Made by a program: the position numbers and the translations under genes
Shown: piece after piece, positions 46,930 to 57,986 of the stretch
Numbering within the stretch: the stretch's first letter is position 1
Layout: each line of letters begins with the position of its first letter
The notes under the pieces: model-generated
Seen by the model: the letters and a program-made list of their open reading frames with translations, nothing else
The model's database searches: none
Told to the model about the DNA's origin: nothing
Source of the DNA: Kitasatospora sp. NBC_00240
GTDB lineage: Bacteria > Actinomycetota > Actinomycetes > Streptomycetales > Streptomycetaceae
Direction: 5' to 3'
DNA: 64,000 bases
Assembly (NCBI RefSeq): GCF_026342405.1
Contig: NZ_JAPEMU010000001.1
Span: 2,418,001-2,482,000, forward strand

Positions 46930-48756
46930 TCAGCGCAGCAGCGAGTCCAGGAACGGGTTGCCGAACACCCGGTGCGGGTCGTGGCGGTCGAGCACGGCCA
47001 CGGCCTCGTCCCAACCGGGACCGCCGCCGGCGCGAAGGCTGTCCGGAATCACCCGGCCGAGCACGTCCGGCTCGCTCCAGGCCGCGTCCTCGGTGTACGC
47101 CCAGCCCTTGGACCACTCGACCCGTAGGCCGGCCCGCGTCCCGTCGAAGGTCCGCAGCAGGAACTGCTCGATGTCGCGGCAGAAGCGGTGCAGGCCGGGC
47201 GTGCCGGGCAGGGTGAGGATGTCGAGCCAGACCGCGGTGTCCCACTCGGGGCGGTCCGGCCGCGGGCGCAGGGCGGACAGCAGCGGCGGGCGGGCGCCCG
47301 GCACGCCGCATCGGGCGGGGTCGTCCAGACCGGTCACCCTGATCTCCACCGTCCCGTTCACCGGATACTCGCCGCGGGCCCGGTACTGCCCGAGCAGCGA
47401 CCGGTAGTGGGCGGCGAACTCACTGACCACCCACTGGAGATCGGCCCGCCGGGCCAGCACGGCGTAGCCGTTGGCGGTCATCCGCAGCGTGCTCGGCCGG
47501 ACGTACTGGAGCAGGGTGCGGGACGGCCCCCAGAGGTCCGATCGCAGCCCGCCGGCCAGCAGATGGGTGAGGGTGTCGCCAGTCAGCAGGTCGCGCAGCA
47601 GTCCGCCGGAGAGCAGGATGTCGGTGAGGTCGGCGGTGAGCGCCAGCTTCGCGATCAGGTACTGGAGTTGACCGAACAGCGGGGCCGTCCCCCAGGCTCC
47701 GCCGACCAGTTGGCCGGCCAGCCGGGCCACCGGCTCCGGGATGTTGTCGGTGAACGGGTAGTTGTAGGGCTCGTCCACCTGCCGGGCGGCGAACGGCCGG
47801 GCCGGGGCGAGACTCCAGGTCTTCAGCCAGGGCCGGTCGGTGTACGCGAACCAGATCGCCTCGGCCCGGCCGTCGTGGTCGACGAAACTCGCGAAGGTCC
47901 GCGGGCCGCCCGCGGTGCCGGGCCGGGCGAACAGTTCGTCGGCCGGGATGTCCAGGCGGCTGACGCAGCGCAGCCGCTGGTCCTCGCCGGCCCGCAGGAC
48001 GACCTCGGTGAGGAAGGCCCGGCCCAGGTGGACCAGGAAGGCCGCGCTGTCGGCCTCGGCCCGGTCGAAGGTGCGCAGCACGTACCGGCCGGCGGCCTCG
48101 TCCCGTACCACGGCGGTGAGTTCGGTGATCTGGTTGCTCAGCGAGCCGTAGCCGTGGCCGGGCCGGGGGCTCTCGCCGGCGGCCGGCACGGCGGTGCCGT
48201 GGCCGCCGATCGCGAGCACGCCGCCCACCGTGACCTCCCCGGGCGCGGGGCAGGCGGTGACGCCCAGGCCCCGGCCGGCCAGGTGGGCGAGCAGGCTCTC
48301 CATGGTGGCGCCGGTCTGCACCCGGACGGTGTCGGCGGAGGCGGCCGAGATCGCGGTCAGGTACCTGGAGGTGTCGACCAGCAGGACGCGGGCCGCCTCG
48401 CCGGTCCGGTCGGCGACCGTCAGCGGCGCCCAGGTGTGCCGGTACCCCTGGGCGCGCAGCCGCCAGCCCCGGGCGTGCGCCCAGTCGGCGAGGGCGGCGA
48501 CCTCCTGCGGGGTGCGCGGCGCGCAGGTCCAGAGCTGGTCGGTGCGGATCTCGCCCGACCAGTTCTCGTACTCCCGCCGGTAGACCTCCGTCCCGGCGGG
48601 CAGTGCGGGCGGCGCCGTGCCGGCCGCGCCGGCGCGCTCCGGGCCGACCGTCCCGCGCAGCAGCCAGGCCGCTCCGCCCAGCCCGGCCGAGGCCCCGATC
48701 AGCCCGCGCCGGGTGAGTCCCGGTCGCCCGCGGTGCCGTCCTGTGTCGCTGTCCAT
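46930..48756 (-). CDS. Tat-secreted FAD-dependent cholesterol-oxidase-like oxidase
   Basis: A 608-residue flavoprotein of the VAO/BBE fold. The signal begins RPGLTRRGLIGASAGLGGAAWLL (twin-arginine type). The FAD domain has WRLRAQGYRHTWAPLT, where a His could hold covalent FAD as in type II cholesterol oxidase, and TVGGVLAIGGHGTAVPA. The C-terminal segment HRFCRDIEQFLLRTFDGTRAGLRVEWSKGWAY resembles the substrate-binding domain of that group. A sterol or lactone oxidase role is inferred; the substrate is not certain. The start is ATG 48756. Confidence 0.8.
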   Translation of the reverse strand: MDSDTGRHRGRPGLTRRGLIGASAGLGGAAWLLRGTVGPERAGAAGTAPPALPAGTEVYRREYENWSGEIRTDQLWTCAPRTPQEVAALADWAHARGWRLRAQGYRHTWAPLTVADRTGEAARVLLVDTSRYLTAISAASADTVRVQTGATMESLLAHLAGRGLGVTACPAPGEVTVGGVLAIGGHGTAVPAAGESPRPGHGYGSLSNQITELTAVVRDEAAGRYVLRTFDRAEADSAAFLVHLGRAFLTEVVLRAGEDQRLRCVSRLDIPADELFARPGTAGGPRTFASFVDHDGRAEAIWFAYTDRPWLKTWSLAPARPFAARQVDEPYNYPFTDNIPEPVARLAGQLVGGAWGTAPLFGQLQYLIAKLALTADLTDILLSGGLLRDLLTGDTLTHLLAGGLRSDLWGPSRTLLQYVRPSTLRMTANGYAVLARRADLQWVVSEFAAHYRSLLGQYRARGEYPVNGTVEIRVTGLDDPARCGVPGARPPLLSALRPRPDRPEWDTAVWLDILTLPGTPGLHRFCRDIEQFLLRTFDGTRAGLRVEWSKGWAYTEDAAWSEPDVLGRVIPDSLRAGGGPGWDEAVAVLDRHDPHRVFGNPFLDSLLR

Positions 48757-49112
48757 GTCCGTCCCCACCCTCGGTGTCCGCCTGTGCCGCCCCGCCGGCC
48801 GCCGGCCGCCGCCTCCAACCGCGGCCGGCCCGCCCGTACCTGCGGATTCGCCTACGCCGCGTCCGCATGTCCGCACGTCCGCATGGCGAGGCGGCCGGGC
48901 GCCGGGCGGCCGGACGGGCAGGACGAGCCGGTGCGCGGCTCCCGGCGGGGTTCGCGCCGAGCGTACGAAGCGGCCCGGGCAGGGCCGGAGGAATCCCTCC
49001 GGGCCTCACCCGATCGAGTGAACTCCGCGGGCTGCCTGGAACGGCCGGTCCGAGCTGGTCCGAGCCGGTCGGACGCCGGGCCGGGGCGGCGGGGGTGTCG
49101 GCGGCCCGGGCG
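48757..49112. other. Intergenic region, no gene seen
   Basis: About 355 bases between the oxidase start and the 3' end of the MmcQ/YjbR gene. I see no supported coding frame and no clear promoter or operator motif. Confidence 0.4.
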
Positions 49113-49514
49113 TCAGCGGGACGGCTGCTCCCCCTCCCCCGGGCGGGCGACACCGGGCCAGTCCAGCACCAGCTGCTGCCGGCGCGGGAGCTGGGTGACG
49201 ATCAGGTCGTACGAGTCCTCGATCATCTCGCGGACCAGCCGGTCCGGCACCGAGCCGTCGAGCAGCACGGTGTTCCAGTGCCGCTTGTTCAGGTGCCAGC
49301 CGGGGGTGACCGCCGGGTAGGCCTCGCGCAGCCGCACGGCGACCTCCGGGTCGCACTTCAGGCTCACCTTGAGCGGCTCCGCGTCCAGGGTGCTCAGTGC
49401 GAAGATCTTCCCGCCGACCTTGAAGACCGAGGTCTCCGGACCGAACGGAAAGGTCTCCTCGGCCCCGTTGAGGGTCAGGCAGGCGGCCTTGAGCGCGGCG
49501 GGCTTCATCGTCAT
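49113..49514 (-). CDS. MmcQ/YjbR family protein
   Basis: A 133-residue protein of the CyaY-like YjbR fold. It shows LNGAEETFPFGPETSVFKVGGKIFAL, LKCDPEVAVRLREAYPAVTPGWHLNKRHWNTVLLDG and a C-terminal LVREMIEDSYDLIV. Members bind DNA in a few cases but have no firm function. The ATG at 49514 is chosen; GTG 49520 is two codons upstream. Confidence 0.9.
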   Translation of the reverse strand: MTMKPAALKAACLTLNGAEETFPFGPETSVFKVGGKIFALSTLDAEPLKVSLKCDPEVAVRLREAYPAVTPGWHLNKRHWNTVLLDGSVPDRLVREMIEDSYDLIVTQLPRRQQLVLDWPGVARPGEGEQPSR

Positions 49515-49701
49515 GGGCACAGTCTGCCGGGCGGGCCGCCCGGGCCGCGCCGCAGGTTCGCGTCATCCGTTCGAGTGAGACCGGAAATACCTGGGGACCG
49601 CGCGCGGCTGTGCTGATCGGCGGCTGCCGTGGGGGTGGCCGACGTGCGGGCGGCGGTCGCGTCGACAGCAGTCCCGGGAGCCGAGCAGAAGGTGTCGCGC
49701 C

Positions 49702-51132
49702 ATGGGTGACGAGCAGGCCAGGTCCGGTCAGCAGGCCGGGGGCGGCGAGCAGGAGTGGCGGGTCGAGCACGACTCGATGGGCGAGGTGCGGGTGCCCGCC
49801 ACCGCGAAGTGGCAGGCCCAGACGCAGCGGGCGGTGGAGAACTTCCCGGTGTCCGGCCAGCGGCTGGAGCGGGAGCACATCGCGGCGCTGGCGCGGATCA
49901 AGGCCGCGGCGGCCAAGGTGAACGCCCGGCTGGGGGTACTGGACGAGGCCACGGCGGCGGCGATCGTCTCGGCGGCCGAGGAGGTGGCCGCCGGCGGTCT
50001 GGACGACCAGTTCCCGGTGGACGTGTTCCAGACCGGTTCGGGGACGTCGTCGAACATGAACACCAACGAGGTGATCGCCACCCTGGCGGGCGAGCGGCTC
50101 GGCCGCCCGGTGCACCCGAACGACCAGGTCAACGCGAGCCAGTCGTCCAACGACGTCTTCCCGTCCTCGATCCACATCGCCGCCACCGCGGCCGTCACCC
50201 GGGACTTGATCCCCGCCTTGGAGCACCTGGCGGAGGCGCTGGAGCGCAAGTCCGCGGAGTTCGCCGGGGTGGTGAAGTCCGGCCGGACGCACCTGATGGA
50301 CGCCACGCCGGTCACACTCGGGCAGGAGTTCGGCGGGTACGCGGCCCAGGTCCGGTACGGGCGGGAGCGGCTGCTGGCGGCCCTGCCCAGGGTCGCGGAG
50401 CTGCCGCTGGGCGGCACGGCCGTCGGCACCGGCATCAACACCCCGCCCGGCTTCTCGGCCGCCGTGATCGCCGAGGTCGCCCGGGAGACCGGTCTGCCGC
50501 TGACCGAGGCGCGCGACCACTTCGAGGCCCAGGGCGCCCGGGACGGCCTGGTCGAGCTGAGCGGCCAGCTGCGGACCATCGCGGTCGGCTTCACCAAGAT
50601 CGCCAACGACCTGCGCTGGATGGGCTCGGGCCCCCGCACGGGGCTGGCCGAGATCAATCTGCCCGACCTGCAGCCCGGTTCGTCGATCATGCCGGGCAAG
50701 GTCAACCCGGTGCTGCCCGAGGTGGTGCTGATGGTCGCCGCCCAGGTGATCGGCAACGACACCACCGTCACGGTGGCCGGCGCCGGCGGCAACTTCGAGC
50801 TCAACGTGATGCTGCCGGTGATCGCCCGCAACGTGCTGGAGTCGATCCGGCTGCTGGCCAACAGCGCCCGGCTGCTCGCCGACCGCACGGTGGACGGGAT
50901 CACCGCCAACGTCGAGCGGGCCCGCGAGTACGCCGAGTCCTCACCCTCGGTGGTCACCCCGCTGAACCGCTACATCGGCTACGAGGAGGCCGCCAAGGTC
51001 GCCAAGCAGGCCGTCGCGGAGCGCCGGACGATCCGTCAGGTGGTGCTGGACCGCGGATACCTGGAACGCGGCCTGCTCACCGAGCAGCAACTGGACGAGG
51101 CTCTGGATGTACTGCGGATGACCCACCCCTGA
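49702..51132 (+). CDS. fumC: Class II fumarate hydratase
   Basis: A 476-residue iron-independent fumarase converting fumarate to malate in the TCA cycle. It has [21 protein letters not shown] (about 114-134), [21 protein letters not shown] with the catalytic region, [22 protein letters not shown] and the signature [16 protein letters not shown] with the catalytic Ser. The first about 25 residues ([19 protein letters not shown]) are an extension. A strong hairpin follows the stop. Confidence 0.95.
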   Translation: MGDEQARSGQQAGGGEQEWRVEHDSMGEVRVPATAKWQAQTQRAVENFPVSGQRLEREHIAALARIKAAAAKVNARLGVLDEATAAAIVSAAEEVAAGGLDDQFPVDVFQTGSGTSSNMNTNEVIATLAGERLGRPVHPNDQVNASQSSNDVFPSSIHIAATAAVTRDLIPALEHLAEALERKSAEFAGVVKSGRTHLMDATPVTLGQEFGGYAAQVRYGRERLLAALPRVAELPLGGTAVGTGINTPPGFSAAVIAEVARETGLPLTEARDHFEAQGARDGLVELSGQLRTIAVGFTKIANDLRWMGSGPRTGLAEINLPDLQPGSSIMPGKVNPVLPEVVLMVAAQVIGNDTTVTVAGAGGNFELNVMLPVIARNVLESIRLLANSARLLADRTVDGITANVERAREYAESSPSVVTPLNRYIGYEEAAKVAKQAVAERRTIRQVVLDRGYLERGLLTEQQLDEALDVLRMTHP

Positions 51133-51170
51133 CGGCGCCGCTCCCCGGCCTGCCCGGGGCCGGGGCAGGC

Positions 51171-51204
51171 CGGAGGGCGCGGGCTTGCGCACCCGCGCCC
51201 TCCG
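51171..51204 (+). terminator. Hairpin terminator after fumC
   Basis: Perfect 13-base arms (51171-51183 and 51192-51204) with an 8-base loop, between convergent fumC and the SPW-repeat gene. Confidence 0.8.
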
Positions 51205-51236
51205 TGTGCGCCCCGGGCCCAGAGGGGCGCGATGGA

Positions 51237-51740
51237 TCAGGCGCCTCCTCCGCCCGCACGGCCGCCGGTGGCGGGACCGCCGGCGCCCCGGCGCATGGCC
51301 GCACCGCTCGCGGTCATGGACGCCATCGAGATGGCTGCCAGGCCGAGGAGCGCCATGCAGCCGCCGGTGATCAGATTGGTCGTGATGGTCCGCCGGACGT
51401 CCACGTTCCCGGCAACCACCCAAGGCGCGATCATGCACCAGACACCGATCGCCGTGGCCGCCCAGGCACGGGCGTGGGTGCGCTCGTAGGCGGAGCCGTA
51501 GCCGCCCATGAGCAGGGCGAACGCCAGTCCGAGGACCAGATTGTTGACGACCAGCGTCCCGAAGCCCAGGAAGCCGCTGAACCCGACCACCCAGGGCGAG
51601 ATCGCCAGGAAGAGACCGGCCAGGACCGCCAGCGCCTCGACGCCCTGAGCGGCCGGCGTCGAGGTGACGCGCTCATAGTGCTCCCGGAGTTCGACGATGT
51701 CCGGGTGATGCTCCATGCCCATCGGAATCTGGGTAGACAC
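51237..51740 (-). CDS. SPW-repeat membrane protein
   Basis: A 167-residue membrane protein with four helices and two SPW motifs, LAISPWVVGFSG (about 52-63) and CMIAPWVVAGNVD (about 108-120). These define the SPW-repeat family of actinobacteria and some other bacteria. The C-terminus is a Gly/Ala-rich tail. The function is unknown. The GTG at 51740 follows AAGGAGGTGG at a good distance, which fixes the start. Confidence 0.88.
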   Translation of the reverse strand: MSTQIPMGMEHHPDIVELREHYERVTSTPAAQGVEALAVLAGLFLAISPWVVGFSGFLGFGTLVVNNLVLGLAFALLMGGYGSAYERTHARAWAATAIGVWCMIAPWVVAGNVDVRRTITTNLITGGCMALLGLAAISMASMTASGAAMRRGAGGPATGGRAGGGGA

Positions 51741-51784
51741 CGATACCACCTCCTTGGTTGCGGAACATGGAAGGCGCAAGCCCA

Positions 51785-51809
51785 CTACCCATTTTGGACC
51801 TTTTCTAAC
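51785..51809 (-). promoter_or_regulatory. Possible stress sigma factor (SigB-type) promoter of the SPW gene
   Basis: Reading on the minus strand, GTTAG (51809-51805) and GGGTAG (51790-51785) lie about 14 bases apart in an AT-rich stretch, near the GNNT...GGGTAY form used by SigB-like factors in streptomycetes. The -35 half departs from the consensus, so this is tentative. Confidence 0.35.
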
Positions 51810-51850
51810 ACTTTGCCCTGTTTTCGGGAACGAATCCCGGCCGCCGAACG

Positions 51851-53008
51851 TCACGGGTGGGCGATCCGCAGCTCCGTCGGCACATCCAGGAACCGGCCGA
51901 CGCCCTCCGCCTCCGCCCGCAGCCCCTCCCGGACCGGCCCGGAGAGCGGCCCGAAGGGCTCCACCAGCAGGGTCGTCGCGCCCCGGGCGCGTTCGGTCCG
52001 CCAGCGTCCGAGCACCCGCCCGTCGGCCACCAGCGCGGGGTGGATCACCCCGCCGCCGGCGTTGATCCGCTTGGCGAAGGCCGGGTCCAGCATCGCCGTC
52101 CGGTCGCGGTAGCCCAGCAGGTAGTTGTCGTACGCGCCGAGCAGCCGGACCTCCGGCCCGCCCTCAGCCCCGGCTTCCGTGGGCTCGGCGCCGGGGTCGG
52201 CGAACAGCCCGGGGGCCACCTCGGGGAACCCGGCCGCCGCGACGGCGCGACGGCAGACCGTCACCGGCAACCCCGACCAGGCGGCCAGATCGGCGGCACC
52301 GGCCGGGCCGAAGGCGGCCAGGTAGCGGACGGCGAGCGCGGCCAGGTCGGCGTCCCCGGGCGGACCGGGCGGAGCGGCCGAGGCGGGCGGGGCGGCCGGC
52401 AGGCCAGGACGCAAGACGTAGCCGGGCTCGCGCGGAGCCACCTCGGCGCCCCGGCAGAGCAGGCCGCGCGCCGCCGCGTACCCCATCAGGTGGGCCGGGG
52501 CCTGGCCGGCCGGGTTCACCTCCACCCCCCGTTCGATCAGCGCGGCGATCAGGTCGGCCCGGCTCAGCGGAGCCGCCAGCACCTCGGGGAGCAGCGCGAC
52601 GGCCCGCTCGCAGATCTCGTCGGTCAGCCCCAGCTGCCGGCGCCGGCCCGCGCCGGCCGCGAGGTTGCGGGCGCCGAAGAGGCGCAGCAGCCAGGGCAGG
52701 TCCACGGCCGGGACGAGGTGCAGGGTGCCGCGCATCAGCCAGCCGGCAACCACCTCGCCCGCCCGGTAGGCCGCCTCGACGTCGGCGGCCGAGCCGAGAC
52801 CGCGGGCGCGCAGGCCGAGCCGGGCGGCCGCCGCGTCCTGGGCCTGGATGCCGGCGGCCCGGGCGGCCAGGCCCGCCGCCCCGTCCGGCTGTCCCGGGCC
52901 GCCGGGGCTTTCCGGGTCGGCGGAGGACACCGGGTCGGGGCCGGTCCGGCCGAAGCCGAACTGGGCGTGCATCCGCCACCGCAGCAGTCGCGTTTCGTCC
53001 GTCGTCAC
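51851..53008 (-). CDS. Winged-helix DNA-binding (AlkZ-like DNA glycosylase superfamily) protein
   Basis: A 385-residue protein of the winged-helix HTH_42/AlkZ group. It has the N-terminal LAARAAGIQAQDAAAARLGLRARGL, WLMRGTLHLVPAVDLPWLLRLF and the C-terminal LLGAYDNYLLGYRDRTAML...GGGVIHPALVADGRVLGRWRTE. In AlkZ the Q-x-Q/D motif (here QAQD, about residue 62) is part of the active site for repairing alkylated or cross-linked DNA. That activity is not shown for this subgroup. The start is GTG 53008. Confidence 0.8.
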   Translation of the reverse strand: MTTDETRLLRWRMHAQFGFGRTGPDPVSSADPESPGGPGQPDGAAGLAARAAGIQAQDAAAARLGLRARGLGSAADVEAAYRAGEVVAGWLMRGTLHLVPAVDLPWLLRLFGARNLAAGAGRRRQLGLTDEICERAVALLPEVLAAPLSRADLIAALIERGVEVNPAGQAPAHLMGYAAARGLLCRGAEVAPREPGYVLRPGLPAAPPASAAPPGPPGDADLAALAVRYLAAFGPAGAADLAAWSGLPVTVCRRAVAAAGFPEVAPGLFADPGAEPTEAGAEGGPEVRLLGAYDNYLLGYRDRTAMLDPAFAKRINAGGGVIHPALVADGRVLGRWRTERARGATTLLVEPFGPLSGPVREGLRAEAEGVGRFLDVPTELRIAHP

Positions 53009-53107
53009 CCGGCCATTCTTCGCGCTCGCGCCCACCGGGGCACGCCTCGGCGCCGGAGCGCCGCGCCCTGGTTCGCCGGCGCCGCGGTAACCCCGGCGCG
53101 CCCGGGT

Positions 53108-53587
53108 TCAGTTCACCGGCACCGCGGTACCGCCGGTGAGGGAGAGGAGTTGCTCGAAGGTGGTCGGGAAGACCGTGTGCGGGTGTCCGGCCGCGGCCCA
53201 GACCTCGGGGTGCCCGGCGAGGGTCTCGTCCACCAGGGTGCGCACCGGGGCCGGGTGGCCGACCGGCGCTACCCCGCCGATGGGCTGGCCGGTGTGCTCG
53301 CGGACGAAGTCCGGGGTGGCGCGCCGGATCCGGTCGACCCCGATCAGGGCCGCCAGCTTCGCCGTGTCCACCCGGTGCGCGCCGCTGGTGAGCACCAGCA
53401 GCGGGACCCCGTCGGCGTCGAAGACCAGGCTGTTGGCGATCGCCCCGACCGGGCAGCCGAGCTGCTGGGCGGCGGCCGCGGCGGTCGGCGCCGTCTGCGG
53501 CAGCACCTGTACGGCCGGGTCGGCGCCGCCGGCCCGCAGGGCCGCCTCGACGGCTCGGACGGCTGGATGGCTGGTGATCCGCTCCAT
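53108..53587 (-). CDS. YbaK/EbsC-type aminoacyl-tRNA deacylase
   Basis: A 159-residue YbaK/ProX-domain protein. It shows QVLPQTAPTAAAAAQQLGCPVGAIANSLVF (about 27-56, with the conserved Lys replaced by Ser-Leu in the family pattern), LTSGAHRVDTAKLAALIG and TGQPIGGVAPVGHP. Such trans-editing enzymes hydrolyse misacylated tRNAs such as Cys-tRNAPro or Ala-tRNAPro. The exact substrate cannot be told from sequence. It is divergent from the PadR gene. Confidence 0.9.
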   Translation of the reverse strand: MERITSHPAVRAVEAALRAGGADPAVQVLPQTAPTAAAAAQQLGCPVGAIANSLVFDADGVPLLVLTSGAHRVDTAKLAALIGVDRIRRATPDFVREHTGQPIGGVAPVGHPAPVRTLVDETLAGHPEVWAAAGHPHTVFPTTFEQLLSLTGGTAVPVN

Positions 53588-53711
53588 GCCGGCGATGCTA
53601 CCGCCGGGCCTGCCGCGTCCGGGCGGACTTCGCCGGGTGCTCCTGCCGGAACCCGCCCGGGGCCCGGCCGGCCCGCGTGAGCTGTGTCTCACCCGGGCGG
53701 GGCGGCATTGC

Positions 53712-53731
53712 CTATGCAACTCGTTGCATAG
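53712..53731 (+). promoter_or_regulatory. Perfect inverted repeat ahead of the PadR gene
   Basis: Nine-base arms CTATGCAAC and GTTGCATAG with a 2-base spacer end 12 bases before the PadR start codon. The form (ATGCA...TGCAT arms) matches PadR-family operators, so autoregulation is likely. Confidence 0.8.
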
Positions 53732-53743
53732 CAGGATGCGGGT

Positions 53744-54286
53744 ATGGCACTGGAGCACGCGATCCTCGTCTCACTGCTGGAGCAGCCCGGCTCCGGGTAC
53801 GAGCTGGCCCGGCGGTTCGACCGCTCCATCGGACGCTTCTGGACCGCCACCCACCAGCAGATCTACCGGGTGCTGCGGCGGATGGAGGCGGACGGCTGGA
53901 TCGCCGCCGAAGAGGTCGCCCAGGACGGCCGGCCGGACAAGAAGGTCTACTCGGCCGCCGGGCCGGGCCGGGCGGTGCTGGCCGGCTGGCTGCGCGAGCC
54001 CGTCGAACCGGAGACCGTCCGGCACGAACTGGCCGTCAAGATCCGGGCGGCCGCCTTCGACGACCCGTCCGCGCTGGTCGCCGAGGTCGAGCGGCACCGG
54101 GAGAGCCACGCGGCGCTGCTCGCGCGCTACCTCTCCGGCGAGCGGCGCGACTTCCCCGCCGGCGCCGAGCTCGACGCCCAGCAGCAGCTGCAGCACGTGG
54201 TGCTGCGCGGCGGCATCGAGTACGAGCGGATGACCCTCGCCTGGCTGGACGACGTGCTCGCCACCCTGCACCGCCTCGGCAACTGA
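53744..54286 (+). CDS. PadR family transcriptional regulator
   Basis: A 180-residue PadR-type repressor. The winged helix occupies residues about 3-80: EHAILVSLLEQPGSGYELARRFDRSIGRFWTATHQQIYRVLRRMEADG. A C-terminal coiled dimerisation region has EVERHRESHAALLARYL. It is 25 bases ahead of the acyl-CoA dehydrogenase gene on the same strand and has a perfect palindrome before its start, so it probably controls that pair. Confidence 0.92.
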   Translation: MALEHAILVSLLEQPGSGYELARRFDRSIGRFWTATHQQIYRVLRRMEADGWIAAEEVAQDGRPDKKVYSAAGPGRAVLAGWLREPVEPETVRHELAVKIRAAAFDDPSALVAEVERHRESHAALLARYLSGERRDFPAGAELDAQQQLQHVVLRGGIEYERMTLAWLDDVLATLHRLGN

Positions 54287-54311
54287 ACCCTCAACCCCCA
54301 GGGACGACACC

Positions 54312-56030
54312 ATGCTGTTCAACCCGCGTACCTACGACCCCGTGCAGTTCGACGAGCCGACCCGCCGGCTGCTGCGCGCCACCGTCGACTGGTTCGAGTC
54401 GCGCGGCAAGAAGGCCCTGATCGACACCTACGTCGACCGCGCCTGGTACGGCGACTTCCTCGAGTTCGCCGCCAAGGAGGGCCTCTTCGCGGCCTTCCTG
54501 ACGCCGGCGGCCGAGGCGGGCGCGGAGGCCGGCGCGGAGGCGAAGCGCTGGGACACCGCACGGATCGCCGAGCTGAACGAGATCCTCGGCTTCTACGGGC
54601 TCGGCTACTGGTACACCTGGCAGGTCACCATCCTGGGTCTCGGCCCGGTCTGGCAGAGCGAGAACGAGGCCGTCCGGGCGCGCGCCGCGAAGCTGCTGAC
54701 GGAGGGCCATGTGATGGCCTTCGGGCTGTCCGAGCGCAGCCACGGCGCGGACATCTACTCCACCGACATGATCCTCACCCCGGACGGCGAGGGCGGGTTC
54801 ACCGCCAGCGGCTCCAAGTACTACATCGGCAACGGCAACGTGGCCGGGCTGGTCTCGGTGTTCGGCCGCCGCTCCGACGTCGAGGGCCCGGAGGGGTACG
54901 TCTTCTTCGCCGCCGACAGCCGGCACGAGGCGTACCACCTGGTCAAGAACGTGGTGAACGCGCAGATGTACGTCAGCGAGTTCCGCCTCGACGAGTACCC
55001 GGTGCGCGCCGAGGACGTCCTGCACACCGGCAAGGCCGCCTTCGACGCCGCGCTGAACACCGTCAACGTCGGCAAGTTCAACCTCTGCACGGCGTCGGTC
55101 GGCATCTGCGAGCACGCCATGTACGAGGCCGTGACGCACGCCCACAACCGAGTGCTGTACGGCAAGAAGGTCACCGACTTCCCGCACGTGCGGCGGGAGT
55201 TGACCGACGCCTACGCGCGGCTCGCCGCGATGAAGCTGTTCAGCGCCCGGGCCGCGGACTACTTCCGTTCGGCCTCCCCCGAGGACCGTCGCTACCTGCT
55301 CTTCAACCCGATGACCAAGATGAAGGTCACCACCGAGGGCGAGAAGGTCATCGACCTGATGTGGGACGTCATCGCGGCCAAGGGCTTCGAGGCGGACACC
55401 TACTTCGACAAGGCCGCGAAGGACATCCGCGGCCTGCCGAAGCTGGAGGGCACGGTCCACGTCAACCTGGCCCTGATCCTCAAGTTCATGGGCAACTACC
55501 TGTTCGCCCCGGCCGAGTACGCGCCCGTGCCGAGCCGGCTGGACGCCGCCGACGACGAGTTCCTGTTCCGCCAGGGCCCGGCCCGCGGCCTGGGGGCGAT
55601 CCGCTTCCACGACTGGCGCACGGCCTACGACGCGCACGCCCACGTGCCGAACGTGGCCCGGTTCCGCGAGCAGGCGGACGGCCTCTGCGCGCTGCTCGTC
55701 GCCCACGCGCCGAGCCCGGAGCAGCAGCAGGACCTGGACTTCCTGCTCTCGCTCGGCCAGCTGTTCGCGCTCGTGGTCTACGGCCAGCTGCTGCTGGAGC
55801 AGGCCGGGTTGACCGGCCTGGACGGCGATCTGCTGGACGAGATCTTCGACGTGCTGGTGCGCGACTTCTCCACCCACGCGACCGAGCTGCACGGCAAGTC
55901 CGGCGCGAGCGAGGAGCAGGCCGCCTGGGCGCTGGCCCACCTGCGCCGCCCGGTGGCGGACGCCGGCCGCTCGGCCCGGGTCTGGGCCCAGGTCGAGGGC
56001 CTGGCCGGCGCGTACGAGATGCCGGCCTGA
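54312..56030 (+). CDS. Acyl-CoA dehydrogenase family protein, large type
   Basis: A 572-residue FAD enzyme of the large ACAD group. FAD-binding motifs are MAFGLSERSHGADIYSTD (about 136-153) and KYYIGNGNVAGLVSVFGR. The core helices show RVLYGKKVTDFPHVRRELTDAYARLA, and the C-terminal extension is longer than in classical acyl-CoA dehydrogenases. The natural acyl-CoA substrate is unknown. It is co-transcribed with the PadR gene and followed by a very strong terminator. Confidence 0.85.
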   Translation: MLFNPRTYDPVQFDEPTRRLLRATVDWFESRGKKALIDTYVDRAWYGDFLEFAAKEGLFAAFLTPAAEAGAEAGAEAKRWDTARIAELNEILGFYGLGYWYTWQVTILGLGPVWQSENEAVRARAAKLLTEGHVMAFGLSERSHGADIYSTDMILTPDGEGGFTASGSKYYIGNGNVAGLVSVFGRRSDVEGPEGYVFFAADSRHEAYHLVKNVVNAQMYVSEFRLDEYPVRAEDVLHTGKAAFDAALNTVNVGKFNLCTASVGICEHAMYEAVTHAHNRVLYGKKVTDFPHVRRELTDAYARLAAMKLFSARAADYFRSASPEDRRYLLFNPMTKMKVTTEGEKVIDLMWDVIAAKGFEADTYFDKAAKDIRGLPKLEGTVHVNLALILKFMGNYLFAPAEYAPVPSRLDAADDEFLFRQGPARGLGAIRFHDWRTAYDAHAHVPNVARFREQADGLCALLVAHAPSPEQQQDLDFLLSLGQLFALVVYGQLLLEQAGLTGLDGDLLDEIFDVLVRDFSTHATELHGKSGASEEQAAWALAHLRRPVADAGRSARVWAQVEGLAGAYEMPA

Positions 56031-56101
56031 CCGCGGGCCCGCCGAGGAGCGGCCGTGCGGCCGGGTGACCGGCTCGACCGGGCCGCTCCGAAGGGAGTTG
56101 A

Positions 56102-56143
56102 CCGGGTGTGGGCGCCGCACTGCTCCGTGGCGCCCACACCCGG
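56102..56143. terminator. Strong hairpin terminator between convergent genes
   Basis: Perfect 15-base arms (56102-56116 CCGGGTGTGGGCGCC, and 56129-56143) with a 12-base loop, between the acyl-CoA dehydrogenase and the M28 aminopeptidase genes. Confidence 0.85.
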
Positions 56144-56228
56144 GGTCCGGGCGGCACCCCGCCCGGGGTTCAGGACGCCCGGGAGTCCGCGCCGCGCTTC
56201 GGTTGCGGCCGGGCCGGGCGGGAGCGGC

Positions 56229-57929
<1,701 letters not shown>

Positions 57930-57986
57930 TCACGACCGCCCCGACCCCCGCCACGAGACGTACCGTGGATCGTGGAGGCGGCGGTC

